This document shows positions 28,044-36,695 of a DNA stretch of 64,000 bases, piece by piece. The DNA is from Taibaiella sp041660405 (GTDB taxonomy: Bacteria > Bacteroidota > Bacteroidia > Chitinophagales > Chitinophagaceae). Every line of letters begins with the position of its first letter. Position 1 is the stretch's first letter. The stretch is taken from the NCBI GenBank assembly GCA_041660405.1, contig JBAZWL010000016.1, positions 41,088 to 105,087 of the forward strand, given 5' to 3'. The position numbers and the translations under genes were made by a program. The notes beneath the pieces are model-generated. The model did no database searches. It saw only the letters and a list, made by a program, of their open reading frames with translations, and was not told where the DNA came from.

Positions 28044-28302
28044 CTGGTATGTTTTATAAATTTGCTTAATGTAATGTTATAGGAAGTGGTTAAACTTTTT
28101 TTGGTTAGGGTAAAGGTAAGGTATAATTTATTTCATTAGCCGAAGATAAGTAATTGTAGTTGAATATTAATTCATGTTATAAGGTTTTCTCAAATTTATT
28201 ATTACGCTGGTGAATATTTTTAATCTAATATCATTCCAGAACATCTTATATCTAATATTAAATCAAATATAAACATAAATTACAATCTTAATTTAATGAT
28301 AA
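28044..28302. other. 259-base AT-rich intergenic stretch
   Basis: No gene or clear structure is visible between the kinase stop and the response-regulator start. The promoter of the response regulator is expected here. Confidence 0.5.
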
Positions 28303-30447
28303 TTACTTCATCTCATTTATCGGAATAGTTAATGTAAAGGTAGTTCCCTCGCCCATGGTCGTATCTACAGCAATGCTCCCATTATGCTTTTGAATAGTAT
28401 TAAAGGCTATTGACATACCTAAACCTGTGCCCTGGCCTACATCTTTTGTAGTAAAAAACGGCTCAAATATTTTATACTTGGTCTGTTCGGTCATCCCGGT
28501 TCCATTATCTGTTATTTTAATAATAACATTTTCACCAGCCAGGGCAGTTTCTACAGTTAACGTTCCACCTTCTTCCTCGCCAAACTTTTGATTGATAGCA
28601 AAAAGTCCGTTTGATATAATATTTAAAAATACTTGGTTTAGCTTACCCGGATAACAATTTACAAGTGGTAACTTATTTAGATGTTTTGTTACTTTAATTT
28701 TACTGAGCAAGTTGTTAACAATAGTTATGGTAGATTCCAATCCTTCATTAACATCAGCCAGTTTTAAATCATCTTCATCAAGGCGTGAAAATATCCGCAG
28801 GCTTTTTACAATTTCTGCAGTTCTCGACGCACCCTCATTGATACCTTTTAATAAGTGACTTATTTCGGTTTTAAGATAATCAAAATCCTGTTCTTCTTTA
28901 TAAGCTTCTGTTCTTTTAACTTTCTCTTCGTCACTTATGTTTTGTGTATTCAGATCTTCCAGCAAATTTATAGTATGGAAGAGCACCTCTACGTCTCTTT
29001 TTAACGGGCCTATGTTTCCGGTTACAAAATTTATAGGGTTATTAATTTCATGTGCTATACCAGCCGTCAATTGACCCAATGAAGCCATTTTTTCTGATTC
29101 CACCAGTTGCATCTGCGCTTCCTGCAGGTCTTCCAAGGTAGTATTTAGTTCCTCATTTTTATGAATCAATTCTTCTGTCCTTTCTTTCACTTTTATTTCC
29201 AGCAATATGTTTTGTTCTTTGATAATCCTGCTGTTTTCTTTGGCAATTCTTAATGCATCTAGGCGCGATTGATCTTTTTCCTTTTTAAGAATATTGATAC
29301 GGTCGGCCAGTGCAAAGGATAGCAAAACGGCTTCCAATGCGGACCCTATCTGCACGGAGTGTACAGTAAAGAAGTTATAAGGAAAAACATCAAAATCCTT
29401 CAGTACAAAGACGATTACACTGAAAAGGAACACATTCCAGGCTACCAGGAAGAAAAAGGCTGGCTTACGGTTTTTACGATAGACCAGGACCGCAGTAATA
29501 AAAATGGAAATGGCGCCCAAACCCGCGATTGCGTTTACCACCATATAACTCACTACGGAGAAGCCTGCAAAAAGCAGGGCTATAGCAATAATGTCGGCAA
29601 TGATGATAAAGGTCAGTACGCGATTCGACCGCGGTGTATGGGTTTTGGTTCCCAAGAAATATTTGACAAACATTACGGTACCAATGCCCGACATAGCACC
29701 TAAAAAGGTGAACATATTCTGCCCGATCCAACTGTCTTTTTCCAGTGAAAAAAAGCGATGAATATAGCCCAGCAATGCAGCCTGAACCAACATTACCCAA
29801 AAAATATAATTAACGTAATAAAGATACTGCTTGTCTTTTGCTGAGAAATAAATAAAGAGGTTGTAAAGGATCATAACAATCATGATTCCCAGGTACAGGC
29901 CAGAGAAAGCGTCTGTCTGCGTGATGTCCTGCAACATATCCTGAGTAGTGCCCAGGGTAAGTGGTACTATCAGTTGTTTGTTACTGCGCAGCTTCAGGTA
30001 GCAAGTTATAGTATCACCTTTCGCTGCATCAAGATTATAGATGTAAAACTCATGTTTATGGCTGGGTTGCAGCACATACTGCGTATCTGTTTGGCCAGGT
30101 TTATTAGCGCGTACTTCATAAAGCGTTACTTCATCTATCGGAGGGTAGGAGAGGGTCAGAATAATATTCTTTCGTTCAGTAGTATTTACCATGCGGAAAC
30201 ATACCCAGTTATTGAACCCCGTTACCCCAAAATCGGGTACACTCTTGAGCCCCGGAACAAATAAATGTTTCAGCTTTTGAACATCGTTAAGGGTAAGGCG
30301 GGAAGTAGAATCCTGGAATGTGGCCAATGATTTTCCTATATAGGTATCGCCCTGGCCGCTGCCAAACTTAATAACTGGTTGTGCAGCAGTAGTTAAACCT
30401 GATAAAAGAAATATAATAAGAGATAGTAGCTTGTAGCGGTGATGCAT
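28303..30447 (-). CDS. 7TMR-DISM sensor histidine kinase
   Basis: A 714-residue membrane kinase: signal sequence, periplasmic 7TMR-DISM extracellular domain (residues about 40-180, with NWVCFRMVNTTERKNIIL), then seven membrane helices starting LYLGIMIVMILYNLFIYFS. A coiled coil (about residues 385-450) leads to HisKA with the phospho-His in GIAHEINNPINFV. The HATPase domain has ISNGLFAIN, ITDNGTGM and GQGTGLGMSIA. DISM extracellular domains are thought to bind carbohydrate or other small ligands. All catalytic boxes are intact. Confidence 0.94.
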   Translation of the reverse strand: MHHRYKLLSLIIFLLSGLTTAAQPVIKFGSGQGDTYIGKSLATFQDSTSRLTLNDVQKLKHLFVPGLKSVPDFGVTGFNNWVCFRMVNTTERKNIILTLSYPPIDEVTLYEVRANKPGQTDTQYVLQPSHKHEFYIYNLDAAKGDTITCYLKLRSNKQLIVPLTLGTTQDMLQDITQTDAFSGLYLGIMIVMILYNLFIYFSAKDKQYLYYVNYIFWVMLVQAALLGYIHRFFSLEKDSWIGQNMFTFLGAMSGIGTVMFVKYFLGTKTHTPRSNRVLTFIIIADIIAIALLFAGFSVVSYMVVNAIAGLGAISIFITAVLVYRKNRKPAFFFLVAWNVFLFSVIVFVLKDFDVFPYNFFTVHSVQIGSALEAVLLSFALADRINILKKEKDQSRLDALRIAKENSRIIKEQNILLEIKVKERTEELIHKNEELNTTLEDLQEAQMQLVESEKMASLGQLTAGIAHEINNPINFVTGNIGPLKRDVEVLFHTINLLEDLNTQNISDEEKVKRTEAYKEEQDFDYLKTEISHLLKGINEGASRTAEIVKSLRIFSRLDEDDLKLADVNEGLESTITIVNNLLSKIKVTKHLNKLPLVNCYPGKLNQVFLNIISNGLFAINQKFGEEEGGTLTVETALAGENVIIKITDNGTGMTEQTKYKIFEPFFTTKDVGQGTGLGMSIAFNTIQKHNGSIAVDTTMGEGTTFTLTIPINEMK

Positions 30448-30577
30448 TTAAGTAATATTGGTATCCCTGAATTAGGGCATAAATGTAAAAAACAGATTCT
30501 TATTCACACTATCCGGATGAAAAAAAACTGTTGTAAATTACTATGACCTTGCAGTGATATTGCCAGGGAAGTTGTGC

Positions 30578-31690
30578 TTATGCTTTATCCTTCATAATAT
30601 CTTCGGGATCTACATAAAATCTTCCTGACTCAATAAAGGAACCAAGCAATATTCTGCGGCACACATCAGTAGTAATAGCACCACCTAATACTACGGAAGA
30701 AGCCAATTGTGGCAAGCCATAAATAGAGCGTTGCAATTCAGCTATGGATAGACGTAACCGTTGCGAAATAGAATCGGCGCCCACTATTTTAAGGATCATA
30801 GACATCCTTTGTTCCGGGCTTAACGATGCAAGATCTTCCAGCGAAATACCTTCAAGTAAGCCATGTAACACAGGCCGCTCAGGATCAAGATCAAATCGCT
30901 CTATATCCATCATGCCCCTGTCATTGGTATCCATAACTACGGCAATGCCTTTTGCCCTGGCTTCAAGACGGCTGAATATCTTCATGTCGATGTTATCGCA
31001 TACCTCCACCAAAATATCCAGCTTATTGCTTTGTCCCAGGAAACTGCCAATATTATCACGGGTAATACCTTCTTTGTAAATCTCAACATGTAGATAAGGA
31101 TCTATCTCTGCTATCCCCCTGGCTGTAATCACAACCTTCGATAACCCGAGGCCGCTCACGCCTGCCCTGATGCGGTTCAGGTTGCTGAGTTCCAGCATAT
31201 CAAAATCGGCAATGCGCAATGTGCCGCAGGTTCTTTCCATGGCTATGGTCAATGCAATGGATTGTCCTACCGAGGAGCCGATGACGCCAATTGTTTTTTG
31301 CCTGAGCAGTTCCTGTTCTTCTTTAGTTATCTTAAGCTGATTCCTGTTTGTGCGTACAGCAATAAATTCTTCCTCATCGAGCAGATGCACCATAGATCTG
31401 TTCCAGGGGTAATAAGCCCATACTCCATACTGCTCAGGATCAATGCCATTAAGATGCTCCTGTATTAGTGTGTCTGTATCTGCTGCGCTGAGTTGCCGGG
31501 AGGGATGATAACATTTCATCAGGTCTTTTAACTGGTCGGACAATTCATCGTGGATGAAGGCTACTGCATCCGAAGTGCAAAGTTGATCAAATGTTTCCCG
31601 GTCGTGTTGTTTGGAGAGGCGCAGCAGTAAGGGTTTGTATACAGAAGAGAGCTCTTGTGTAGTTTTGATTTTCTGATTCTTAATATCCAT
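30578..31690 (-). CDS. ThiF/E1-like adenylating protein
   Basis: A 370-residue protein with a Rossmann-type ThiF domain from about residue 130. The nucleotide loop is IGVIGSSVGQSIALTIA, in place of the usual GxGxxG. It is followed by LRIADFDMLELSNLNRI, the E1 D-x-x-NLNR motif, and then VEVCDNIDMK. The N-terminal 120 residues are helical and unplaced. E1-like domains adenylate a carboxyl end of a small protein or a substrate. It resembles the ThiF part of larger Rv1355c-like proteins, here without the second domain. The upstream neighbour, 49 bases away, is acyltransferase-like. Confidence 0.82.
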   Translation of the reverse strand: MDIKNQKIKTTQELSSVYKPLLLRLSKQHDRETFDQLCTSDAVAFIHDELSDQLKDLMKCYHPSRQLSAADTDTLIQEHLNGIDPEQYGVWAYYPWNRSMVHLLDEEEFIAVRTNRNQLKITKEEQELLRQKTIGVIGSSVGQSIALTIAMERTCGTLRIADFDMLELSNLNRIRAGVSGLGLSKVVITARGIAEIDPYLHVEIYKEGITRDNIGSFLGQSNKLDILVEVCDNIDMKIFSRLEARAKGIAVVMDTNDRGMMDIERFDLDPERPVLHGLLEGISLEDLASLSPEQRMSMILKIVGADSISQRLRLSIAELQRSIYGLPQLASSVVLGGAITTDVCRRILLGSFIESGRFYVDPEDIMKDKA

Positions 31691-31739
31691 AAATGGTATC
31701 GAAGTTATATATCCGGACTGTGGTGGCTTAGTTTAATGA

Positions 31740-32549
31740 TTAAAGGAAACTGATATTTTTTTCATCCACCTTAACGGTTTCCAAAGGCCTTTTCAGATTA
31801 GCTATAACATCTTTTATACTCCACGCGTCCAGGTTGGGTATGGCGATGTCGTAATGTATAGTCATCTGTTTGCTTCTGAGTTCTTCTAATATTACGACCT
31901 GTAGATTTTGCCTTAGTTTCATGATGGCCCGGCAGTCCTCTTCAACCGAATTTTTCAGGGTGTCAATATCAGTCATATACACTGCTGTAGCAAGCAGGTC
32001 AAGTTTTGGATAGTAAAAAGTACCGTGATTACCTACCGACTCCAGTACTTCGAAACCCACATTCTGCGCCATTTTCAGCGTGTAAGGGGCGCACAGACCG
32101 AAAAGGGAAGTAAGCCCTATCTGAGTAGAAATAGCTACAGCCGCACGAAACAGGAATATACTGCCGATACCGTAACCCGCTATTTCTCTCGAGTTCCACA
32201 GGCCACATACCTCGCCAGTACCTTTAAGTGCATATTCGTAAACGGTATCAAATATCCTGGTATCAAAAGCGCCTGTAGCTTCTTCGACGGGTAAAGAAAT
32301 AATACCGTTGGCAACATGAACCCTTGCTCCTCCATATACTCTACTACGGTCGAGCGATTCTACGATAAGTACAAAGGAAGATGGATTATACATCCAGGCA
32401 TTGTTGGAAGAGGTCACTTTCTTTACACCAATACTGGTAAGCACTTTCATGTGCCCTTCAACGAATTTATTACAAGTTTCAGGATCGTCTATAGCCCTGA
32501 AGGCTCTCAATCTAACTTCCGGTTTATCTTTGTTCAATAAAGCGTCCAT
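31740..32549 (-). CDS. GNAT/N-acyl-amino-acid-synthase-like protein
   Basis: A 269-residue protein. The segment EVCGLWNSREIAGYGIGSIF followed by LFRAAVAISTQIGLTSLFGL and KMAQNVGFEVLESVG has the shape of an acyl-CoA or acyl-ACP binding GNAT core, with VYGGARVHVANGIISLP as the preceding strands. This pattern recalls FeeM/autoinducer-synthase-like acyltransferases, but identity must be low. It heads the operon with the ThiF-like gene. The pairing suggests synthesis of an acylated or adenylated small molecule. Moderate confidence in fold, low in reaction. Confidence 0.6.
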   Translation of the reverse strand: MDALLNKDKPEVRLRAFRAIDDPETCNKFVEGHMKVLTSIGVKKVTSSNNAWMYNPSSFVLIVESLDRSRVYGGARVHVANGIISLPVEEATGAFDTRIFDTVYEYALKGTGEVCGLWNSREIAGYGIGSIFLFRAAVAISTQIGLTSLFGLCAPYTLKMAQNVGFEVLESVGNHGTFYYPKLDLLATAVYMTDIDTLKNSVEEDCRAIMKLRQNLQVVILEELRSKQMTIHYDIAIPNLDAWSIKDVIANLKRPLETVKVDEKNISFL

Positions 32550-32935
32550 TTCAGTATCCTAAATAATTATTCAAGTTAAGGTGGGAGATTTCTTTTTGCT
32601 TGCTGATGTAATCAATGAAACATTTCTCCTCAGATAAATTGATATAATCAGAGATAAATTGTCAATATCTATACGGTGAAAAGATGTTTTATTAACAAAG
32701 TAACTGAGCTGATAGAAGTAGGTTTGGTTGGTTCTCAAGTATCCAAATGTTAAACAAAGGTAATTTAATAGGTGTAAATATTAACGATTGATTTATGCAA
32801 AAAAAAGATGAAATTTAGGGTAATGTATTGGCTCCAAATTAGTTGCGCACTTCAACTTTCTTTGCATACGAACATTTTTTTATGGTTTCTTGTATTTTTT
32901 TAATAATATTTCAATGGTCTGGCCTGTAAAATAAA
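32550..32935. other. AT-rich intergenic region left of the prophage
   Basis: About 390 bases without a supported gene. I see no strong hairpin before the tRNA terminator at 32936. It should contain the promoter of the acyltransferase/ThiF pair. Confidence 0.5.
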
Positions 32936-32965
32936 AAAAGATGTCAATAATTTTTGACATCTTTT
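32936..32965 (-). terminator. terminator downstream of the tRNA remnant
   Basis: AAAAGATGTCAA and TTGACATCTTTT pair perfectly over 12 bases with a 6-base loop. On the minus strand the stem is followed by a T run. It lies just past the 3' end of the tRNA fragment, as expected for the original tRNA gene. Confidence 0.8.
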
Positions 32966-32973
32966 CAATTTTG

Positions 32974-33015
32974 TGCTCCCACTCGGGCTTGAACCAAGGA
33001 CCCCCTGATTATGAG
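32974..33015 (-). other. tRNA 3' fragment (CAU anticodon loop to discriminator), probable prophage attachment site
   Basis: On the minus strand the sequence reads CTCATAA (anticodon loop with CAU), TCAGG, GGGTC, then the T-arm CTTGG-TTCAAGC-CCGAG, the 3' acceptor strand TGGGAGC and A73. CCA is not encoded. Five T-stem pairs form. Upstream of the loop the sequence does not complement TCAGG, so the 5' half (acceptor, D-arm, anticodon stem) is missing. This is the usual product of site-specific integration into a tRNA 3' end. The anticodon CAU means tRNA-Met or the tRNA-Ile2 type. Confidence 0.82.
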
Positions 33016-33103
33016 AAACTAACCAGGTGATTTAAGAACACAAACGCTTCAGCTGTAGCGGATTAAAAAGTCTTTAAAAATAAGAACTCACACTTTGTAC
33101 TGA

Positions 33104-33478
33104 CTATTTTACTGACGTTACTTTTTTTCTGTAACCCTCGCCTGCATTGGATTTCGTAGGATAGGTTGCTTCTATGTTTGCAACGGCTTCTTTCAAAAGA
33201 TCTAAAGGTGATACATTCGCCTTTGATGTAAGAAACATGTTTTCAGTCTTGCCAAATAAGTAATATAAATCAGCATCAAAATGGGAGGCAGCTCTTAATA
33301 TTTGTTCTGTTGTAAAGCCCCGATTCCCCTTTTTTATTTCGGTAACGGAAGCCGTGTGAAGTCCTATTATATCACAAAATTCTTTTTGAGATGAAACGCC
33401 TTTGATTGAATTACGTTTAACGTAATACAACAACTTAAGCATCCTTTCTTCAACAATAAAAAGTTTTTTCGCAGTCAT
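33104..33478 (-). CDS. XRE-like helix-turn-helix protein, last gene of the lysogeny operon
   Basis: A 124-residue protein. The HTH is at residues 27-75 (SSQKEFCDIIGLHTASVTEI with KKGNRGFTTEQILRAASHF). The segment LYYLFGKTENMF after it is common in Bacteroidota XRE proteins. Its ATG overlaps the stop of the upstream gene (ATGA). It may be a second regulator of the phage or of host genes. Confidence 0.8.
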   Translation of the reverse strand: MTAKKLFIVEERMLKLLYYVKRNSIKGVSSQKEFCDIIGLHTASVTEIKKGNRGFTTEQILRAASHFDADLYYLFGKTENMFLTSKANVSPLDLLKEAVANIEATYPTKSNAGEGYRKKVTSVK

Positions 33479-34017
33479 GAAACTCTATTTAATTCTACTG
33501 TGTTGAGCTCTGCATTTACCGTTAGGCCAAATTGATTTGCCATTTTCTTTAATAAAATCTTCCCCTCATCTTCTGTTTGATATTCCAATGCATTTTTAAT
33601 GATGGCTGATTCGTTTGCCCGACCAAACATCATAAACACTTCCTGGCTTTTAGGAGTAGTAATTTTTAATTTATTGAAATCAATAGAGGCGAATTTGCCA
33701 AGATCTTCCAATTCAATTTTTGCAATGTTGCAACCATTGTTAGAAGGTCCTTCAAACACAAATTTCAAGGTTGATTTATCTTCAAATAGGAAGATACATT
33801 CATCTCCTGGATGCATTGCAAATTCGCAATTAGGCGAAGACATTTTAAGGAAAACGATTTTTTCTGTTGCAATAAATCCTATTTTAACTATAGTGTTGGT
33901 TTTGGTTCCCGCCATAGTTAACCACTCTGTATCTTTTCCTGCAACCTTAGTAACTATGACAGTCTTGTGGCCGGTAAAATCATCTATAAATAAACTGCAT
34001 TCAATCTCTGAATTCAT
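33475..34017 (-). CDS. hypothetical prophage protein
   Basis: A 180-residue soluble protein, beta-rich in the first 110 residues (CSLFIDDFTGHKTVIVTKVA, CIFLFEDKSTLKFVFEG), with a helical end (FMMFGRANESAIIKNALEYQ). No family recognised. It lies between the secreted protein gene (1-base gap) and the HTH gene, in the operon headed by the repressor, so it should be expressed in the lysogen. Confidence 0.7.
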   Translation of the reverse strand: MNSEIECSLFIDDFTGHKTVIVTKVAGKDTEWLTMAGTKTNTIVKIGFIATEKIVFLKMSSPNCEFAMHPGDECIFLFEDKSTLKFVFEGPSNNGCNIAKIELEDLGKFASIDFNKLKITTPKSQEVFMMFGRANESAIIKNALEYQTEDEGKILLKKMANQFGLTVNAELNTVELNRVS

Positions 34018-34018
34018 G

Positions 34019-34678
34019 CTACCAATTTGAATTATCTTTCGCTGTTGCTGGTGTGGTTAATGCAGCCTTTAAAATATTTGCTTCTATCTGATTGATACAT
34101 TTAGAGACAAATTCATTGATGTTTTTTACTGTTATTGGCGAGCTTTCGCATTTAAGCATTTTTTCGTAATAGCCTGCATTGTCACATTGCGGCCTGCCTT
34201 GTGCATATATATCTTTAAAAGCTGGAGGGTAGCCAAAAGATGTTTTATTAGTGTATCGCATGTTTACAAAATCCACTTTCATCTTCCCATCTTTTAGGTG
34301 AATTTCAATATCACCATACACAGTTACAAAATCGAATGGATTTTCTTTTGCAGCTTGATAAACAAAAATTGCACTGGCAGTAATAAGATCCTTTTCTTCT
34401 TGCTTTGATACAATTCCTGGATCCTTTACATCTTTATCGAAAATCTTTGCCCGGCCAAGAGCCCAGTCACGGTTCCTATTTTTGATTGCATCATTTATAT
34501 AGTAAAACTCTGCAGGGGCAGATTGTATATAAGACGCAATGTTTTTGAAAGCCTGATCCTTGTTAATGCCAGGTAGTTCAATAATCTTTTCCGAATGTGG
34601 TTTTTCTGGTGGTGATGTTTGTGCATCTACCCTGAAATTGAGTAAGATCACAGCAACTATTATAATTAAATATCTCAT
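34019..34678 (-). CDS. secreted DUF4468-like protein expressed with the repressor
   Basis: A 219-residue protein with signal peptide (RYLIIIVAVILLNFRVDAQ). The mature part (IIELPGINKDQAFKNIASYI, then FVTVYGDIEIHLKDGKMKVD) fits the layout of DUF4468 proteins, which have a TBP-like fold in Bacteroidota. It ends in a helical tail. It sits 27 bases after the repressor gene, so it is a candidate lysogenic-conversion or exclusion factor in the envelope. The family call is by eye. Confidence 0.6.
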   Translation of the reverse strand: MRYLIIIVAVILLNFRVDAQTSPPEKPHSEKIIELPGINKDQAFKNIASYIQSAPAEFYYINDAIKNRNRDWALGRAKIFDKDVKDPGIVSKQEEKDLITASAIFVYQAAKENPFDFVTVYGDIEIHLKDGKMKVDFVNMRYTNKTSFGYPPAFKDIYAQGRPQCDNAGYYEKMLKCESSPITVKNINEFVSKCINQIEANILKAALTTPATAKDNSNW

Positions 34679-34705
34679 GATTTGGTTTTTGAGTTATAGG
34701 TAAAA

Positions 34706-35491
34706 TTAAACTTTAATTTGAATACGTCTTGGAGGTGGTGCACTCCAATCAAGTTTTCTCCTGAATATCCATATCTCCAGGACCTCATTTAATGGTATTC
34801 TTTCCTGGCCATAAAGTTCATTATCCGCGTGTAAAACTATTTCGTTGGGATTATCCTGGAGAATCCTTTTCAGAGTAATTCTATTCTTCGTAATAATGAC
34901 ATATACATAGTAAAGCCTCAAGTTTTCTTTCCAATCTTCCTTTGGTACTTTTTCTGCCAATACCCATGATTGATCTTCTATGCCAGAAACCTTGCCGGTA
35001 GTTTCATCAATATATTCCATGCTGTCACCTTCTACCTGAAAGAACCTATAATTATCACCATCATAAGGACTATTAGGAAAATAAATACGATCAAGTTCGC
35101 TCTGATATACAGTATCATCAAAATGCTTTGTGTAGTTGGCCTGTGCTTTAATTGGTACAGCAATTACTCCTTTCGGCTTGTCAGAAAACAATTTTTCATT
35201 TCTGATCCTATCTATTTCTCTGAAACTTTCTTTTTTATCAACAAAATCACCTATAAACATTCTGCCGGTACCTTCCTCAATATATTCTCTGGGAACACCC
35301 AAAGATGTAACCATTTCATATTTTGCGCCTTTGCTTAGATCTAACTCTCCATTTTCATATTTGGATATGGTAGTTTGATCTACTTTAAGCAATTCCCCGA
35401 ACTCTTTTTGAGTTTTTTTAAGAGCTTTCCGTACTGCTTTTATTCTTTTTCCTTGGTCAATAAATGGCTTTTCCAATTTATAATCAATCAT
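34706..35491 (-). CDS. CI-like phage repressor (XRE HTH plus S24 peptidase-like domain)
   Basis: 261 residues. HTH at 13-70 (RIKAVRKALKKTQKEFGELL, VDQTTISKYENGEL). The C-terminal domain from about 145 has the S24 nucleophile Ser157 in VEGDSM and a possible dyad Lys near 202-208 (ITKNRITLKRI). No clear Ala-Gly cleavage site is seen in the linker, so self-cleavage is uncertain. It is divergent from the early genes and overlooks palindromic sites that it probably binds. It should maintain lysogeny. Confidence 0.88.
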   Translation of the reverse strand: MIDYKLEKPFIDQGKRIKAVRKALKKTQKEFGELLKVDQTTISKYENGELDLSKGAKYEMVTSLGVPREYIEEGTGRMFIGDFVDKKESFREIDRIRNEKLFSDKPKGVIAVPIKAQANYTKHFDDTVYQSELDRIYFPNSPYDGDNYRFFQVEGDSMEYIDETTGKVSGIEDQSWVLAEKVPKEDWKENLRLYYVYVIITKNRITLKRILQDNPNEIVLHADNELYGQERIPLNEVLEIWIFRRKLDWSAPPPRRIQIKV

Positions 35492-35526
35492 TTAGTAATT
35501 GACAAGAAGAAAATATGAATTTTCTT

Positions 35527-35578
35527 ATGAAATTATTTCATGAAACTGCTCTTTTTATGGAATGATTTCATATTTTTG
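35527..35578. promoter_or_regulatory. repressor operators and early promoter
   Basis: ATGAAATTATTTCAT (35527-35541) is a perfect 15-base palindrome. ATGGAATGATTTCAT (35557-35571) is a related imperfect copy, with centres 30 bases apart. The second copy abuts TATTTTTG (35571-35578), a perfect TAnnTTTG -7 box reading rightward. A bound repressor would block that promoter. The region lies between the divergent repressor and early genes, as in lambda-like switches. Confidence 0.7.
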
Positions 35579-35690
35579 CGTAACGATACCGAAACAATGA
35601 CAAAAGTATCGCAAAGAAATGACATTTTTTATTGAATCATAAAATTTTACGTAAAAATACCTACGAAGGGGTATGAAATAAATAAACAAA

Positions 35691-35957
35691 ATGAGAATAC
35701 CGGAAAAAATATTGGATCAATGGAAATCACTTTATACCCGTGGCGATCTGACTAAAATGGCTAAGAATGATGAAACGCAAAGGAAGTATATCGGTGCTGC
35801 ACTAAGTGGTGGTGAATGCACTGATGAAATTTTTATCATCATCCGGGACTTCTACAATGCAAGAATTAAACTTTTAAATACCGCTTTGCCAAATGACAAG
35901 AGAAAGAACATTATTAAAAGCGATGCAGCTGCAGCAGGAAGCGATGTATTACAATAA
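35691..35957 (+). CDS. small prophage protein, possible Cro-like regulator
   Basis: 88 residues. The segment RKYIGAALSGGECTDEIFII resembles the recognition half of the transcription-regulator HTH seen in small Bacteroidota phage proteins. It is the first gene rightward of the switch, which is where Cro would be. The HTH is not strong by eye. Confidence 0.55.
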   Translation: MRIPEKILDQWKSLYTRGDLTKMAKNDETQRKYIGAALSGGECTDEIFIIIRDFYNARIKLLNTALPNDKRKNIIKSDAAAAGSDVLQ

Positions 35958-36120
35958 TGAGGCGCAAAAAAAGCAAAAGGAAGCTAACAGACTGATAGAG
36001 GGTCTGACGGAGGTTGGTGCTGCTACCACCACCTCCCCCCGAAAGGGGCGAATAACAAAAGAGAACAAGATTAAAATTTTAGCAGACCTGGATAAATCGC
36101 TTTATAAAAAATCAAAATAA
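35893..36120 (+). CDS. hypothetical helical protein
   Basis: 75 residues, Gln/Lys-rich, nearly all helical (LLKAMQLQQEAMYYNNEAQK). It overlaps the previous gene by 65 bases in another frame, so the true start may be a later Met (codon 11 or 18). A terminator follows the stop directly. Confidence 0.55.
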   Translation: MTRERTLLKAMQLQQEAMYYNNEAQKKQKEANRLIEGLTEVGAATTTSPRKGRITKENKIKILADLDKSLYKKSK

Positions 36121-36125
36121 AAAAA

Positions 36126-36145
36126 GCCTCTGCGGTAACAGAGGC
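36126..36145 (+). terminator. terminator after the first early genes
   Basis: GCCTCTG and CAGAGGC around CGGTAA, followed by AATTCTTT. It could separate an immediate-early transcript from the genes beyond. Confidence 0.7.
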
Positions 36146-36174
36146 AATTCTTTAACAACTACAATAGTAATCGC

Positions 36175-36510
36175 ATGGAAAGCACAAAAGTAGCACATGA
36201 ATTGGACACATCCAAATTGATCGTGATCGATCACATCTTCAACCTTCATGATAATGCATATGATGTTTTGGTTTCTGAAGAATCAAAACTATCTGAATCC
36301 TGGAATGAGCAAATTACCATGGATGAAATACGCGATCATGTAACAACACCTACCGGTATGGTTGATGCTTCTATCAGAAGCCCTTTCACTAAAGACAATG
36401 TTGAACAGTATATCGATTTCGATTACTACATGAACTACGAGTTTGAAAATGAAGCAAAATTTATCCTGGCATCTATCCTCAATAATCGTTCAAAAGAGGA
36501 GGCAGCATAA
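36175..36510 (+). CDS. hypothetical acidic prophage protein
   Basis: 111 residues, acidic, no recognised domain (LIVIDHIFNLHDNAYDVLVS at the start, FDYYMNYEFENEAKF near the end). Its stop shares one base with the next start. It begins MES, as several neighbours begin MET, which supports the start. Confidence 0.6.
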   Translation: MESTKVAHELDTSKLIVIDHIFNLHDNAYDVLVSEESKLSESWNEQITMDEIRDHVTTPTGMVDASIRSPFTKDNVEQYIDFDYYMNYEFENEAKFILASILNNRSKEEAA

Positions 36511-36695
36511 TGGAAACTTTATCTGCAATCCAAGAGGCAATGGCCGGTGTGTATCACACCATAGAACATCTTACGGCCAAGGAAGCGCCACAGGATATTA
36601 TCGATGTATTGAATAATGCTTTTGAGCTTCTTGTAATAAAAAAAACTAACGCACAAATCCAATTTATAAACCAAAACCCAAACACTCAATCATGA
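36510..36695 (+). CDS. small hypothetical protein
   Basis: 61 residues, helical (LSAIQEAMAGVYHTIEHLTA). No family recognised. It overlaps both neighbours by 1-4 bases, so it is part of a coupled operon. Confidence 0.6.
   Translation: METLSAIQEAMAGVYHTIEHLTAKEAPQDIIDVLNNAFELLVIKKTNAQIQFINQNPNTQS

Noticed and set aside
35136..35378. Plus-strand frame inside the repressor gene
   Set aside because: It lies opposite a well-supported HTH/S24 gene and shows no protein family.
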